Assembly: GCF_900106095.1 (NCBI RefSeq)
Contig: NZ_FNUD01000002.1
Span: 1,757,501-1,821,500, forward strand
Length of the DNA: 64,000 bases
Reading direction: 5' to 3'
Source: Pseudomonas deceptionensis
Lineage (GTDB): Bacteria; Pseudomonadota; Gammaproteobacteria; Pseudomonadales; Pseudomonadaceae
Shown here: in pieces, positions 25,007 to 33,831 of the stretch
How positions within the stretch are numbered: position 1 is the first letter of the stretch
How the letters are laid out: every line of letters starts with the position of its first letter
Notes under the pieces: generated by a model
Database searches by the model: none
What the model saw: only the letters and a program-made list of their open reading frames with translations
What the model was told of the DNA's origin: nothing
Program-made: the position numbers and the translations under genes

Positions 25007-25642
25007 TTGCTTACCCGCGAAACCCCCGTAGTTATTGATGGCCCCGTCGGCCAACTGGAAGCCTTGTACCTTGATTCTGCTGAGCCAAAGGGCCTTGCGC
25101 TGCTCTGCCACCCGAATCCGGTGCAGGGCGGAACCATGATGAATAAAGTGGTTTCGACCCTGCAACGCACCGCCCGTGATGCTGGCCTGATTACTTTGCG
25201 ATTTAATTACCGCGGTACGGGTGCCAGCGAAGGCAGCCACGATATGGGCTCTGGCGAAGTCGATGATGCATTGGCGGCCGCGAACTGGTTGCGCGCCAAA
25301 CACCCTGAATTACCGATGACCCTGCTCGGCTTTTCGTTTGGCGGTTTTGTTGCGGCCAGCCTGGGCGGCCGGCTTGAGGCCCAGGGCGAGAACCTGTCGC
25401 GCCTGTTCATGGTAGCCCCGGCGGTCATGCGTTTGCGTGACGAAGATACCTTGCCCCACAACTGCCCGCTCACGGTTATCCAGCCCGAAACCGACGAAGT
25501 GATTGACCCGCAGCTGGTCTATAACTGGTCAAACGAGCTGGCACGCCCCCATGAGCTGCTGAAAGTGGCAGAATGCGGACACTTTTTTCACGGCAAGCTG
25601 CCCGAGCTCAAAGAGTTGGTAGCGCCACGCCTTTCGAATTGA
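25007..25642 (+). CDS. alpha/beta hydrolase
   Basis: A 211-residue hydrolase: HPNPVQGGTM oxyanion region, nucleophile elbow GFSFGG, Asp after QPETDEV, and a C-terminal GHFFHG His. Start is probably TTG at 25007, with GGAG seven bases upstream and MLTRETPVVIDGPVG as the start; TTG at 24986 is the alternative. The substrate is unknown. It immediately precedes trpS (24-base gap), probably in an operon. Confidence 0.8.
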   Translation: MLTRETPVVIDGPVGQLEALYLDSAEPKGLALLCHPNPVQGGTMMNKVVSTLQRTARDAGLITLRFNYRGTGASEGSHDMGSGEVDDALAAANWLRAKHPELPMTLLGFSFGGFVAASLGGRLEAQGENLSRLFMVAPAVMRLRDEDTLPHNCPLTVIQPETDEVIDPQLVYNWSNELARPHELLKVAECGHFFHGKLPELKELVAPRLSN

Positions 25643-25666
25643 TTGCAGCCTGATAAGCGATTAGCC

Positions 25667-27022
25667 ATGACCACTCGTACTCGTATCCTCACCGGTATCA
25701 CCACCACCGGTACGCCGCACCTGGGCAACTACGCCGGGGCCATCCGCCCTGCGATCGTGGCCAGCCGTGACCCCAATGCCGACTCGTTTTACTTCCTGGC
25801 CGACTACCACGCCCTGATCAAGTGCGATGACCCGCAGCGCATCCAGCGCTCGCGTCAGGAAATCGCCGCGACCTGGCTGGCCTCGGGCCTGGATGTCGAC
25901 CGTGTGACGTTCTACCGCCAGTCCGATATCCCGGAGATCCCGGAACTGACCTGGCTGCTGACCTGTGTGGCGGCCAAGGGCTTGCTCAACCGGGCTCACG
26001 CCTACAAGGCCTCGGTCGACAAGAACCTGGAAAACGGTGAAGACCCGGATGCGGGCATCACCATGGGGCTGTACAGCTACCCGGTGCTGATGGCAGCAGA
26101 CATCCTGATGTTCAACGCCAACAAGGTGCCGGTCGGTCGTGACCAGATCCAGCACGTCGAAATGGCCCGTGACATCGGCCAGCGCTTCAATCACCTGTTC
26201 GGCAATGGCAAAGAATTCTTCGCCATGCCTGAAGCGCTGATCGAAGAAAGCGTGGCCACTTTGCCGGGCCTTGATGGTCGCAAAATGTCCAAAAGCTACG
26301 ACAACACCATTCCGTTGTTCAGCAGCGCCAAAGACATGAAAAGCGCCATCTCGCGCATCGTCACCGACTCCCGTGCGCCGGGTGAAGCCAAAGATCCGGA
26401 CAACTCGCACCTGTTCACCCTGTATCAGGCGTTCTCCACGCCTGAGCAGGCAGCTGAGTTGCGCAGCGAATTGTTGCAGGGCCTGGGCTGGGGTGAGGCC
26501 AAAGAGCGCCTGTTCAAGCTGCTGGATGCCGAACTGGGCGAGTCCCGCGAGCGTTACCACGACTTGATGTCGCGACCTGCCGACATGGAAGACATCCTTC
26601 TGGCCGGTGCCCAAAAAGCGCGAAACATCGCGCGCCCGTTCCTGACCCAGCTGCGTGAGGCGGTTGGTTTGCGCTCGTTTGTCAGCGCCGCCCAGGCCAC
26701 CACCGGCACCAAGAAAAAAGCCGTCAAGGGCCCGCGCTTTGTCAGCTTCCGCGATGAAGACGGCAGCTTCCGTTTCCGCCTGCTGGCCGCTGATGGCGAA
26801 CAACTGCTGCTGTCGCGCAGTTTTGCAGATGGCAAGGCCGCCGGTCAGGTGACCAAGCAACTGCAGGCGGGTGAGCCGCTGGATGTGCGCAGTGACGAGC
26901 TGAGCTTCAGCGTGTGGCTGGCCGACGCCTGTGTGGCCGACAGCCCGGCGTTTGCCGATAGCGCAGCGCGCGACGCGGCGATCGAAGCATTGCGCCTGGC
27001 ATTGGTCCCCGCTCAAGACTGA
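25667..27022 (+). CDS. trpS: tryptophan--tRNA ligase
   Basis: A 451-residue class I aminoacyl-tRNA synthetase that charges tRNA-Trp. The HIGH-equivalent is H18-L-G-N and the KMSKS loop lies at residues 206-210. Its length is typical of the pseudomonad long form, which has an extra C-terminal domain relative to the 330-residue E. coli enzyme. ATG at 25667 is chosen; the upstream extension lacks family residues. Confidence 0.97.
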   Translation: MTTRTRILTGITTTGTPHLGNYAGAIRPAIVASRDPNADSFYFLADYHALIKCDDPQRIQRSRQEIAATWLASGLDVDRVTFYRQSDIPEIPELTWLLTCVAAKGLLNRAHAYKASVDKNLENGEDPDAGITMGLYSYPVLMAADILMFNANKVPVGRDQIQHVEMARDIGQRFNHLFGNGKEFFAMPEALIEESVATLPGLDGRKMSKSYDNTIPLFSSAKDMKSAISRIVTDSRAPGEAKDPDNSHLFTLYQAFSTPEQAAELRSELLQGLGWGEAKERLFKLLDAELGESRERYHDLMSRPADMEDILLAGAQKARNIARPFLTQLREAVGLRSFVSAAQATTGTKKKAVKGPRFVSFRDEDGSFRFRLLAADGEQLLLSRSFADGKAAGQVTKQLQAGEPLDVRSDELSFSVWLADACVADSPAFADSAARDAAIEALRLALVPAQD

Positions 27023-27113
27023 GAAAGTGCGACGTTTCGTCTCAGGTTTGATTGCCATTCCCCAGGGCCGTCGCTACAGTGACGGCCCGTTTTTGTTGCC
27101 TTGCTAACGAATT

Positions 27114-28208
27114 ATGACGCCTCTAGAACGATACCAAGCTGATCTGAAACGCCCGGACTTCTTCCACGATGCCGCACAGGAAAACGCTGTGCGCCATTTG
27201 CAGCGTCTTTACGACGACCTGGTTGCTGCTTCCCAGAGCAAGCCTGGCGTGTTCAGCAAACTGTTCGGCAAAAAAGAACGCACGCCGGTCAAGGGCCTGT
27301 ATTTCTGGGGCGGCGTGGGTCGGGGTAAAACCTACCTGGTAGACACGTTCTTTGATGCCTTGCCGTTCAAAGAGAAGGTTCGTACGCACTTCCACCGCTT
27401 CATGAAGCGCGTGCACGAAGAAATGCGCACCCTCAATGGTGAAAAGAACCCGCTGACCATCATCGCCAAGCGTTTCTCCGATGAGGCCCGGGTGATTTGT
27501 TTCGACGAGTTCTTTGTGTCGGACATTACTGACGCCATGATTCTCGGCACCTTGATGGAAGAGCTGTTCAAAAACGGCGTGACCCTGGTCGCGACGTCGA
27601 ACATCGTGCCGGACGGTTTGTACAAGGACGGCCTGCAACGTGCCCGCTTCCTGCCGGCGATCACACTGATCAAGCAGAACACCGAAATCGTTAACGTCGA
27701 CAGCGGCGTCGACTATCGCCTGCGTCACCTGGAGCAGGCAGAGCTGTTCCACTTCCCGCTGGATGAAGCCTCCGAGAAGAGCCTGCGTGAGAGCTTTAAA
27801 GCGCTGACGCACAACTCGACCCGGGCGATTGAAAATGACGAGCTGATCATTGAAAACCGCACCATTCGCGCACTTCGCACTTGTGATGATGTGGCCTGGT
27901 TCGACTTCCGTGAATTGTGCGACGGCCCGCGTAGCCAGAATGACTACATCGAGCTCGGTAAAATCTTCAACGCTGTGATCATCAGTGGTGTAGAGCAAAT
28001 GGACGTCAAAACCGACGACATCGCCCGCCGTTTCATCAACATGGTCGATGAGTTCTATGACCGCAACGTCAAGCTGATCATCTCGGCTGAAGTCGAGTTG
28101 AAAGACTTGTACACCGGTGGTCGTTTGAACTTTGAATTCCAGCGCACCCTCAGCCGTCTGCTGGAAATGCAGTCCCACGAATACCTGACACGGGCGCACA
28201 AACCCTAG
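27114..28208 (+). CDS. zapE: cell division protein ZapE (AFG1-like ATPase)
   Basis: A 364-residue ATPase that regulates FtsZ ring stability under stress. Walker A GGVGRGKT is at residues 66-73 and Walker B ICFDEFFVSD follows. The AFG1/ZapE layout is complete, with final LEFQRTLSRLLEMQSHEYL. Start is ATG. It follows trpS by 91 bases and ends at an intrinsic terminator. Confidence 0.92.
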   Translation: MTPLERYQADLKRPDFFHDAAQENAVRHLQRLYDDLVAASQSKPGVFSKLFGKKERTPVKGLYFWGGVGRGKTYLVDTFFDALPFKEKVRTHFHRFMKRVHEEMRTLNGEKNPLTIIAKRFSDEARVICFDEFFVSDITDAMILGTLMEELFKNGVTLVATSNIVPDGLYKDGLQRARFLPAITLIKQNTEIVNVDSGVDYRLRHLEQAELFHFPLDEASEKSLRESFKALTHNSTRAIENDELIIENRTIRALRTCDDVAWFDFRELCDGPRSQNDYIELGKIFNAVIISGVEQMDVKTDDIARRFINMVDEFYDRNVKLIISAEVELKDLYTGGRLNFEFQRTLSRLLEMQSHEYLTRAHKP

Positions 28209-28223
28209 TCCGGCGTTGTATCA

Positions 28224-28255
28224 AAAGGCCTGCATTGCAGGCCTTTTTGTTTTTA
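28224..28255 (+). terminator. intrinsic terminator after zapE
   Basis: The stem AAAAGGCCTGCA/TGCAGGCCTTTT is followed by T-rich sequence. It lies 15 bases after the zapE stop. It may act on both strands, as the asparaginase gene ends close by. Confidence 0.9.
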
Positions 28256-28279
28256 GGGGGGGCGGTACGGCACGGGCTG

Positions 28280-29301
28280 TCATGTGTCGCTGGTTTTCAT
28301 CCCCAGCCGTTGCAAGTGCTTGCTGATTTCGCGGCCCTGGTCTGAACCGATCAGCAGCCATATCAGAATTCGCGCCTTGTGCGGGCACAGAAACCCGCAC
28401 ATCAGTGCTCCGCGGTCGATCAAGTCCATTTCGCTGCCGATAAAACCGCAAGACGCCTCGGCGGTCGAACCCGAGCCTGTTCGGGTGCCCACCAGGACCG
28501 GAATCTGCGTGGAGATCTGATCGATCAGGTCGGCCCATTCGAGACTCACATGGCCGGCCCCGAAAGCGCTCACGACCAGCGCGTCATACCCCAGGGCCAG
28601 TACGTGGTCCAGCAGCAGGGTGTCGGCGGACAGCGATGCTTGCAGGAACGCGACCTTGTGATGGGTTGTGCGGGGCAAAGGCAGAACCGTTCTGGGTGAA
28701 GGTTTGCGCAAATAGCAGATACGTCGCTCGACCAGTACCCCTGCCGGACCGAAAAGCGGGGAGCTGAAGGCGTCCAGCGCCATGGATGAGCCTTTGCGTA
28801 CATGCTGTGCCTGATGAATCTGGTTGTTCATTACCACCAGGACGCCGCGCTTGCGGCTCTGTGTGTCGAGCGCAACCCTGATGGCATCCAGCAGATTGGC
28901 GGGGCCGTCTGTGCCGGGCTGGACGAAGGGGCGCATGGCGCCGGTCAGCACCAGCGGCACATCGAAACTCCATAACAGATCAAAGAAAAAGGCGGCTTCT
29001 TCCAGGGTGTCAGTGCCCTGGGTAATCACCACGCCCTGTGCGCCGAGATTGACTTGCTCCTGGGCCCAGATCAGCACCTCAAGCAGTAAATTGAAATCCA
29101 GCGACGCGCTGGGCGCCATGCACAAAGTCTCGATGTGGGCATCAAGCTCCTCGTGCAACTCCGATATGCTGCTGAGCAGCCCTTTGTCGCTGGCCGCAGG
29201 TACCACCCCCGCTGCGGGCTGCGGGGGCGGATGTTCACGGTTCCACCCAAGGCGCCGATGGCGAGTATGGGGCGGTAAGAGTGGTTGAGTTTTTGCTGCA
29301 T
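28280..29301 (-). pseudogene. type I/II-like L-asparaginase gene with a single-base frameshift
   Basis: From ATG 29301 the reading begins MQQKLNHSYRPILAIGALGG, with the catalytic Thr in GGTV, but after about residue 26 the frame is lost. The remaining 300 residues, with ITQGTDTLEEA, LTGAMRP and the C-terminal domain, lie in another frame up to 28280. One extra C in the five-base run at 29223-29227 (read as G on plus) restores a 340-residue ORF. A downstream-only product would lack the catalytic Thr. It is either a true mutation or a homopolymer sequencing error. It would hydrolyse Asn (or Gln) to Asp and ammonia. Confidence 0.8.
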
Positions 29302-29327
29302 GGTGCGTACCTCTGCAGGGGGCAGAT

Positions 29328-29376
29328 AAAGCCTCTTTACACGCCCCGATCAGGGCGCTTTTTATCAGAGGCTTTT
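29328..29376 (-). terminator. nested palindrome, possible terminator of the GlxA-type gene
   Basis: An outer stem GCCTCT/AGAGGC encloses an inner CGCCC/GGGCG hairpin, with T-rich flanks. It lies between two minus-strand genes, downstream of the regulator at 29433. The structure is clear but the terminator role is inferred. Confidence 0.45.
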
Positions 29377-29432
29377 CAGGTGCGCAGAGGAATCAGATGA
29401 TTCCGCTTGATGTGTAGTCCTTCGCTATAAGT

Positions 29433-30449
29433 TTAAGCAATCTGCTTTTCGACGTACGCCGCATGCTGAAACTGCTGGCGATACTGGTTCGGTGACAGCT
29501 CGGTGTGCTGGCGAAACAGCCGGGCAAAGAAGCTTGCGTCGTCATAGCCCACGTCGTAGCTGATGGTCTTGATGCTTTTGCGGGTAGCCGACAACAGGCC
29601 CTTGGCCGTTTCTATGCGCAGTCGTTGCAGGTAGTGCAAAGGTTTGTCGCCCGTTGCCATCTGAAAACGGCGCATGAAGTTGCGGATGCTCATGCCGTGC
29701 TCGCGGGCAACGTCTTCGAAGCGGAACTTGTCGGCAAAGTGATCTTCGAGCCAGTGCTGGATTTGCAGGATGATCACGTCCTGGTGCAGCTTCTGGCCGC
29801 CGAAACCGATACGGCCTGGCGTGTAGTTGCGCTGCACTTCGTAAAGAATGTCGCGGGCCACGGCCTGGGCGATGTTGGCGCCGCAGAAACGTTCGATCAG
29901 ATAAATATAAAGGTCGCAGGCCGAAGTCGGGCCGCCGGCGCAGTAGAGGTTGTCTGCGTCGGTGAGGTGTTTGTCCTGGTTCAGATGAATCTTTGGATAG
30001 CGCTGGGCGAAGGTGCTGAAAAAGCGCCAGTAGGTCGTGGCCTCTTTGCCATCCAGCAGCCCGGCTTCGGCGAGCCAGAACACACCGGTGGCTTCTGCGC
30101 ACAGGACGGCGCCGCGTGCATGCTGTTCGCGCAGCCATGGGAGGACTTGTGGATAGCGCTGGCAGAGGGTGTCGAAATCGTCGCCAAAGGCCGGGAGGAT
30201 GATGATGTCCGCGTCCTCCAGGCCACCATCGACGGGGAGCAGCACATTACTGAAGCTGATCGCCGGTTTGCCGTCGGGGCTGACCAGGCGTGTTTCGAAG
30301 GTGGCGGTAAGGCCTTGGCCCAGTTGCTTGCCGTGACGCAGGCTGGCGAGATGAAAGAAATCCTTGGCATGCATCAGGGTCGAGGCGAATACCCGATCGA
30401 TGGCCAAAATGCTGACGCGCCGCAGGGGCGTGGAGAGTTGATTAGACAT
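29433..30449 (-). CDS. GlxA-family AraC-type transcriptional regulator
   Basis: A 338-residue protein with an N-terminal DJ-1/PfpI-like domain (about residues 10-190) and a C-terminal AraC double helix-turn-helix (about 235-330: EDVAREHGMSIRNFMRRFQ, then SYDVGYDDASFFARLFRQ). Members control use of arginine, choline-derived compounds and other nitrogen sources. The target is not known; the neighbouring asparaginase gene on the same strand is a candidate. Confidence 0.85.
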   Translation of the reverse strand: MSNQLSTPLRRVSILAIDRVFASTLMHAKDFFHLASLRHGKQLGQGLTATFETRLVSPDGKPAISFSNVLLPVDGGLEDADIIILPAFGDDFDTLCQRYPQVLPWLREQHARGAVLCAEATGVFWLAEAGLLDGKEATTYWRFFSTFAQRYPKIHLNQDKHLTDADNLYCAGGPTSACDLYIYLIERFCGANIAQAVARDILYEVQRNYTPGRIGFGGQKLHQDVIILQIQHWLEDHFADKFRFEDVAREHGMSIRNFMRRFQMATGDKPLHYLQRLRIETAKGLLSATRKSIKTISYDVGYDDASFFARLFRQHTELSPNQYRQQFQHAAYVEKQIA

Positions 30450-30522
30450 ATTTTTGATTATTCTTATAGGTGAAATTGGTCAACTTGCGGCTGGATCGTC
30501 TTATTTTTTTTCCTGTGTGTCT

Positions 30523-30683
30523 AGGGTCTGTTGACGTTTCGTTGTGAGCCGCGTCGCTGAGTCAAATTTCGCCAGGCTGCGTTGCAGGGCTTGAGAAGGG
30601 AACAGCCATTCCCTTCGCCCACTGCGCGCGCCTTGCGCCATATGGGCTATCGGCGCGACCACAACGAAACGTCAACAGACCCT
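30523..30683. mobile_element. MITE-like palindromic element
   Basis: 161 bases with 24-bp perfect terminal inverted repeats (30523-30546 and 30660-30683, outer ends AGGGTCTG/CAGACCCT). It has no internal ORF of note and no obvious target-site duplication. It has the features of a non-autonomous element or a degenerate repeat and lies between the GlxA-type regulator and the aldo-keto reductase gene. Confidence 0.7.
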
Positions 30684-30703
30684 GGGGGAGGTTGCGCCGC
30701 CCC

Positions 30704-30836
30704 CGTAGCAGCTCCCGCAGGGTGCGTCCGGCGGCGTAGCCGTCGTAAGGTCGGAGGTTGCGAACTGACAGTTAGTCGGCACTCTCAGGTTTTACGATCG
30801 CTTCGCAATCGGACGTCGCCTTCGGCAACTGCTACG
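30704..30836. repeat. REP-like imperfect inverted repeat
   Basis: Arms starting CGTAGCAG (30704) and ending CTGCTACG (30836) surround inner palindromic stretches (GGCGGCGTAGCCG and GATCGCTTCGCAATC). It is similar in style to, but different in sequence from, the 9.0- and 16.0-kb repeats. Together with the MITE-like element it fills the gap 30450-30855. Confidence 0.65.
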
Positions 30837-30855
30837 AAAACGGTTTACAGCAGGA

Positions 30856-31896
30856 TCAAGGCGCCGGGTTTGGCTGCTCCTTGTGGATCGCTTCGATGCC
30901 GGCCAGTACTTCATCCGATAATTGCAGAGCGAAACTCGCGATATTGCTTTCGAGCTGCTCCATGGTCGTGGCACCAATGATGTTGCTGGTGACGAAAGGT
31001 TGTCGGGTGACATAGGCCAGGGCCATTTGCGCCGGGTCCAGGCCATGTTCGCGGGCCAGGGCCACGTAACGCTCGCTGGCAGCCACGGCCTGGGGGTTTG
31101 AATAGCGCGAGAAGCGGCTGTAGAGGCTCAGGCGGCCTTTTGGCGGCTGGGCACCGCCACTGTACTTGCCCGAGAGCATTCCGAACGCCAGGGGCGAATA
31201 GGCGAGCAGGCCGCACTGTTCGCGAATGGCGATTTCGGCCAGGCCGACTTCGAAGCTGCGGTTTAGCAGGCTGTAGGGGTTCTGGATCGAAACGGCGCGG
31301 GGCCAGCCACGGCTCTCGGCCAGTTGCAGGAACTTCATGGTGGCCCAGGGCGTTTCGTTGGACAGGCCGATGTGGCGGATCTTGCCGGCCCTGACTTGCT
31401 CGTCCAGTGCCTCAAGGGTGTCTTCGAGCGGGGTGAAGGCTTCGTCGGCGTTGTGCTTGTAGCCCAGTTGGCCGAAGAAATTCGTGCTGCGCTCGGGCCA
31501 GTGCAGCTGGTAAAGATCGATCCAGTCGGTCTGCAGGCGTTTGAGGCTGGCGTCCAGGGCTTGCACGATATGGGTGCGGTTGTGCTTGAGGTGGCCGTCA
31601 CGAATGTAGTCGATGCCATTGCCGGGGCCGGCGATCTTGCTGGCGAGTACCCAGTCGGCGCGATCACCCCGGGCCTTGAACCAGTTTCCGATGTAGCGCT
31701 CGGTGCTGGCGTAGGTTTCTGCCTTGGGCGGCACCGGGTACATTTCGGCGGTATCGATGAAATTGATCCCGGCGTTTTTCGCGTACTCGATTTGAGCGAA
31801 GGCTTCATCCTGGGTGTTTTGCTCGCCCCAGGTCATGGTTCCGAGGGCGATTGCGCTTACTTTCAGATTGGTTCGGCCTAGCTGGCGGTAGTCCAT
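30856..31896 (-). CDS. aldo/keto reductase (Tas-like)
   Basis: A 346-residue NADP(H)-dependent oxidoreductase of the AKR family: catalytic D-T-A-E-M-Y early, then LHWPERS and a C-terminal GATTMEQLESNI nicotinamide-binding stretch. It matches the Tas-like group in length. The ATG at 31896 is preceded by GAAGGAG; upstream extension is not family-like. In P. aeruginosa an aldo-keto reductase also sits next to rplM (recalled). The substrate is unknown. Confidence 0.88.
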   Translation of the reverse strand: MDYRQLGRTNLKVSAIALGTMTWGEQNTQDEAFAQIEYAKNAGINFIDTAEMYPVPPKAETYASTERYIGNWFKARGDRADWVLASKIAGPGNGIDYIRDGHLKHNRTHIVQALDASLKRLQTDWIDLYQLHWPERSTNFFGQLGYKHNADEAFTPLEDTLEALDEQVRAGKIRHIGLSNETPWATMKFLQLAESRGWPRAVSIQNPYSLLNRSFEVGLAEIAIREQCGLLAYSPLAFGMLSGKYSGGAQPPKGRLSLYSRFSRYSNPQAVAASERYVALAREHGLDPAQMALAYVTRQPFVTSNIIGATTMEQLESNIASFALQLSDEVLAGIEAIHKEQPNPAP

Positions 31897-32067
31897 CGGT
31901 GACTCCTTCGGGTAAAGAATCATAAAAGCAGGTTGTATTTTTTTTCGCAATCTGGATAATTGCCGACCTCTTTCTGCGGTGGAAGTGATGCGCCGCCCGC
32001 CGAAGAATCTTGCCGTTGAACGGACGCGCTGACCCGAGCCCCCGATAGCGTCTGTATCCGGCTGCCT

Positions 32068-32094
32068 TTGACTTGTCAAAGTACGCACTATTCA
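32068..32094 (+). promoter_or_regulatory. possible promoter of rplM-rpsI
   Basis: TTGACT (32068-32073) and TATTCA (32089-32094) are separated by 15 bases, within a compact leader 49 bases before the rplM start. Spacing is short, so support is modest. Confidence 0.4.
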
Positions 32095-32142
32095 GTAAGA
32101 TCCGCCGTCTAATTTACAGGGCGGCCCCTGAGGCTATAAAGA

Positions 32143-32571
32143 ATGAAAACTTTTACTGCTAAACCGGAAACAGTTACGCGCGACTGGTTTGTCGTCGACG
32201 CTGCTGGCCAGACACTGGGTCGTCTGGCCACCGAAATCGCGAGCCGTCTGCGTGGCAAGCACAAGCCTGAATACACTCCGCACGTTGACACCGGTGACTA
32301 CATCGTTGTTATCAATGCCGAGCAGATTCGTGTCACTGGTGCTAAAACCACTGACAAAATGTACTACTCTCACTCCGGTTTCCCGGGCGGGATTAAGTCG
32401 ATCAACTTCGAAAAGCTGATCGCCAAAGCTCCTGAACGCGTGATCGAGACCGCGGTTAAAGGCATGCTGCCTAAAAACCCGCTGGGTCGCGACATGTACC
32501 GTAAGCTGAAAGTCTATGCGGGCGCTGTACACCCTCATACTGCTCAGCAGCCCCAAGAACTGAAGTTTTAA
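32143..32571 (+). CDS. rplM: 50S ribosomal protein L13
   Basis: A 142-residue ribosomal protein, the full L13 sequence from [15 protein letters not shown] to the [11 protein letters not shown] end. It is an early-assembling 23S rRNA-binding protein of the large subunit. It is followed after 14 bases by rpsI, the universal rplM-rpsI operon. Confidence 0.98.
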   Translation: MKTFTAKPETVTRDWFVVDAAGQTLGRLATEIASRLRGKHKPEYTPHVDTGDYIVVINAEQIRVTGAKTTDKMYYSHSGFPGGIKSINFEKLIAKAPERVIETAVKGMLPKNPLGRDMYRKLKVYAGAVHPHTAQQPQELKF

Positions 32572-32585
32572 CGGAATAGTTCATT

Positions 32586-32978
32586 ATGTCGGCGACTCAA
32601 AACTACGGCACTGGCCGTCGTAAAACCGCAACCGCTCGCGTTTTCCTGCGTCCGGGTACCGGTAACATCTCGATCAACAACCGCACTCTGGAGAATTTCT
32701 TCGGTCGCGAAACTGCCCGCATGGTAGTTCGTCAGCCGTTGGAACTGACTGAGACTGTCGAGAAATTCGACATCTACGTCACCGTGATCGGTGGTGGTGT
32801 AAGTGGTCAAGCTGGCGCAATCCGCCACGGTATCACTCGCGCACTGATGCAGTACGACGAAACCCTGCGTGGCGCTCTGCGCAAAGCTGGCTTCGTTACT
32901 CGCGATGCTCGTGAAGTTGAACGTAAGAAAGTCGGCCTGCGTAAAGCGCGTAAGCGTCCGCAGTACTCGAAGCGTTAA
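32586..32978 (+). CDS. rpsI: 30S ribosomal protein S9
   Basis: A 130-residue small-subunit protein ending in the conserved [12 protein letters not shown] tail that reaches the P-site tRNA. The start [20 protein letters not shown] matches the S9 family. An intrinsic terminator follows. Confidence 0.98.
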   Translation: MSATQNYGTGRRKTATARVFLRPGTGNISINNRTLENFFGRETARMVVRQPLELTETVEKFDIYVTVIGGGVSGQAGAIRHGITRALMQYDETLRGALRKAGFVTRDAREVERKKVGLRKARKRPQYSKR

Positions 32979-32993
32979 TTCGCAGCTTCGTTC

Positions 32994-33030
32994 AAAAGCG
33001 CCCAGTCTCCTTCGGAGCTGGGCGTTTTTT
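32994..33030 (+). terminator. intrinsic terminator after rpsI
   Basis: The stem CGCCCAG/CTGGGCG with a CTTCGG-containing loop is followed by six T residues. It lies 15 bases after the stop. Confidence 0.9.
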
Positions 33031-33231
33031 ATGGGTGATGATTTCTTGATGTGACAACTTGCCACATCCAGCAAACGCCTATACTACAAGGCTTGTAGCC
33101 GCCCGAGAGCGGTAATTACCTTGTCAGAGTAGGGGCTTTTCATTACCATTCTGCAAAATTTTTATAAGTTCAGATGCAAATTTAGTAGATGCCTGATTTA
33201 ACAGGCCACAAAGCTGATGGGAGAGGACTGA

Positions 33232-33831
33232 ATGAGCAATGACGGCGTAAATGTCGGCCGGCGTCGCTTCCTCGTAGCAGCCACATCCGTGGTGGGTGCT
33301 GCAGGAGCGGTGGGGGCGGCGGTCCCGTTCGTGGGGTCGTGGTTCCCAAGTGCCAAGGCGAAAGCCGCGGGCGCACCGGTGAAAGTGAATATTGCAAAGA
33401 TCGAGCCGGGGCAGCAGATGATTGCTGAGTGGCGCGGTCAGCCAGTATTCATTGTCCGCCGCACCGAGGAGATCCTGGCGAATCTGAAGAAGATCGAAGG
33501 GCAGCTTGCTGATCCTGAGTCCGCGCAATCTGATCAACCTGAAAACTCAAAAAACGAGTGGCGGTCCATCAAGCCAGAAGTGTTGGTGTTGATCGGCATT
33601 TGCACGCACTTGGGTTGCTCGCCAACTTTCCGCCCCGAGGTCGCACCTGCTGACCTGGGCAAGGATTGGGTCGGGGGGTATTTCTGCCCTTGCCATGGTT
33701 CGCACTATGACCTGGCCGGCCGCGTCTACAAGTCGCAACCTGCTCCGCTGAACCTGCCCGTGCCTCCTTACTACTATGTAGCTGGCAGTGACAACATCAT
33801 TGTCGTTGGCCTTGAAGAGGAGAGCGCGTAA
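33232..33831 (+). CDS. petA: ubiquinol-cytochrome c reductase iron-sulfur (Rieske) subunit
   Basis: A 199-residue Rieske protein of complex III. The N-terminus has a twin-arginine-type signal anchor (RRRFLVAATSVV). The 2Fe-2S ligands are C124-T-H126-L-G-C129 and C152-P-C154-H155. It accepts electrons from ubiquinol at the Qo site. A TAATG junction (stop/start overlap by one base) couples it with petB. The preceding 250 bases hold the operon promoter; TATACT at 33080-33085 is one candidate -10. Confidence 0.96.
   Translation: MSNDGVNVGRRRFLVAATSVVGAAGAVGAAVPFVGSWFPSAKAKAAGAPVKVNIAKIEPGQQMIAEWRGQPVFIVRRTEEILANLKKIEGQLADPESAQSDQPENSKNEWRSIKPEVLVLIGICTHLGCSPTFRPEVAPADLGKDWVGGYFCPCHGSHYDLAGRVYKSQPAPLNLPVPPYYYVAGSDNIIVVGLEEESA

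Noticed and set aside
30523..30836. Considered as a CRISPR-like array because of adjacent repeats
   Set aside because: The repeats are inverted pairs of two different families, not direct repeats with regular spacers, and no cas genes are near.
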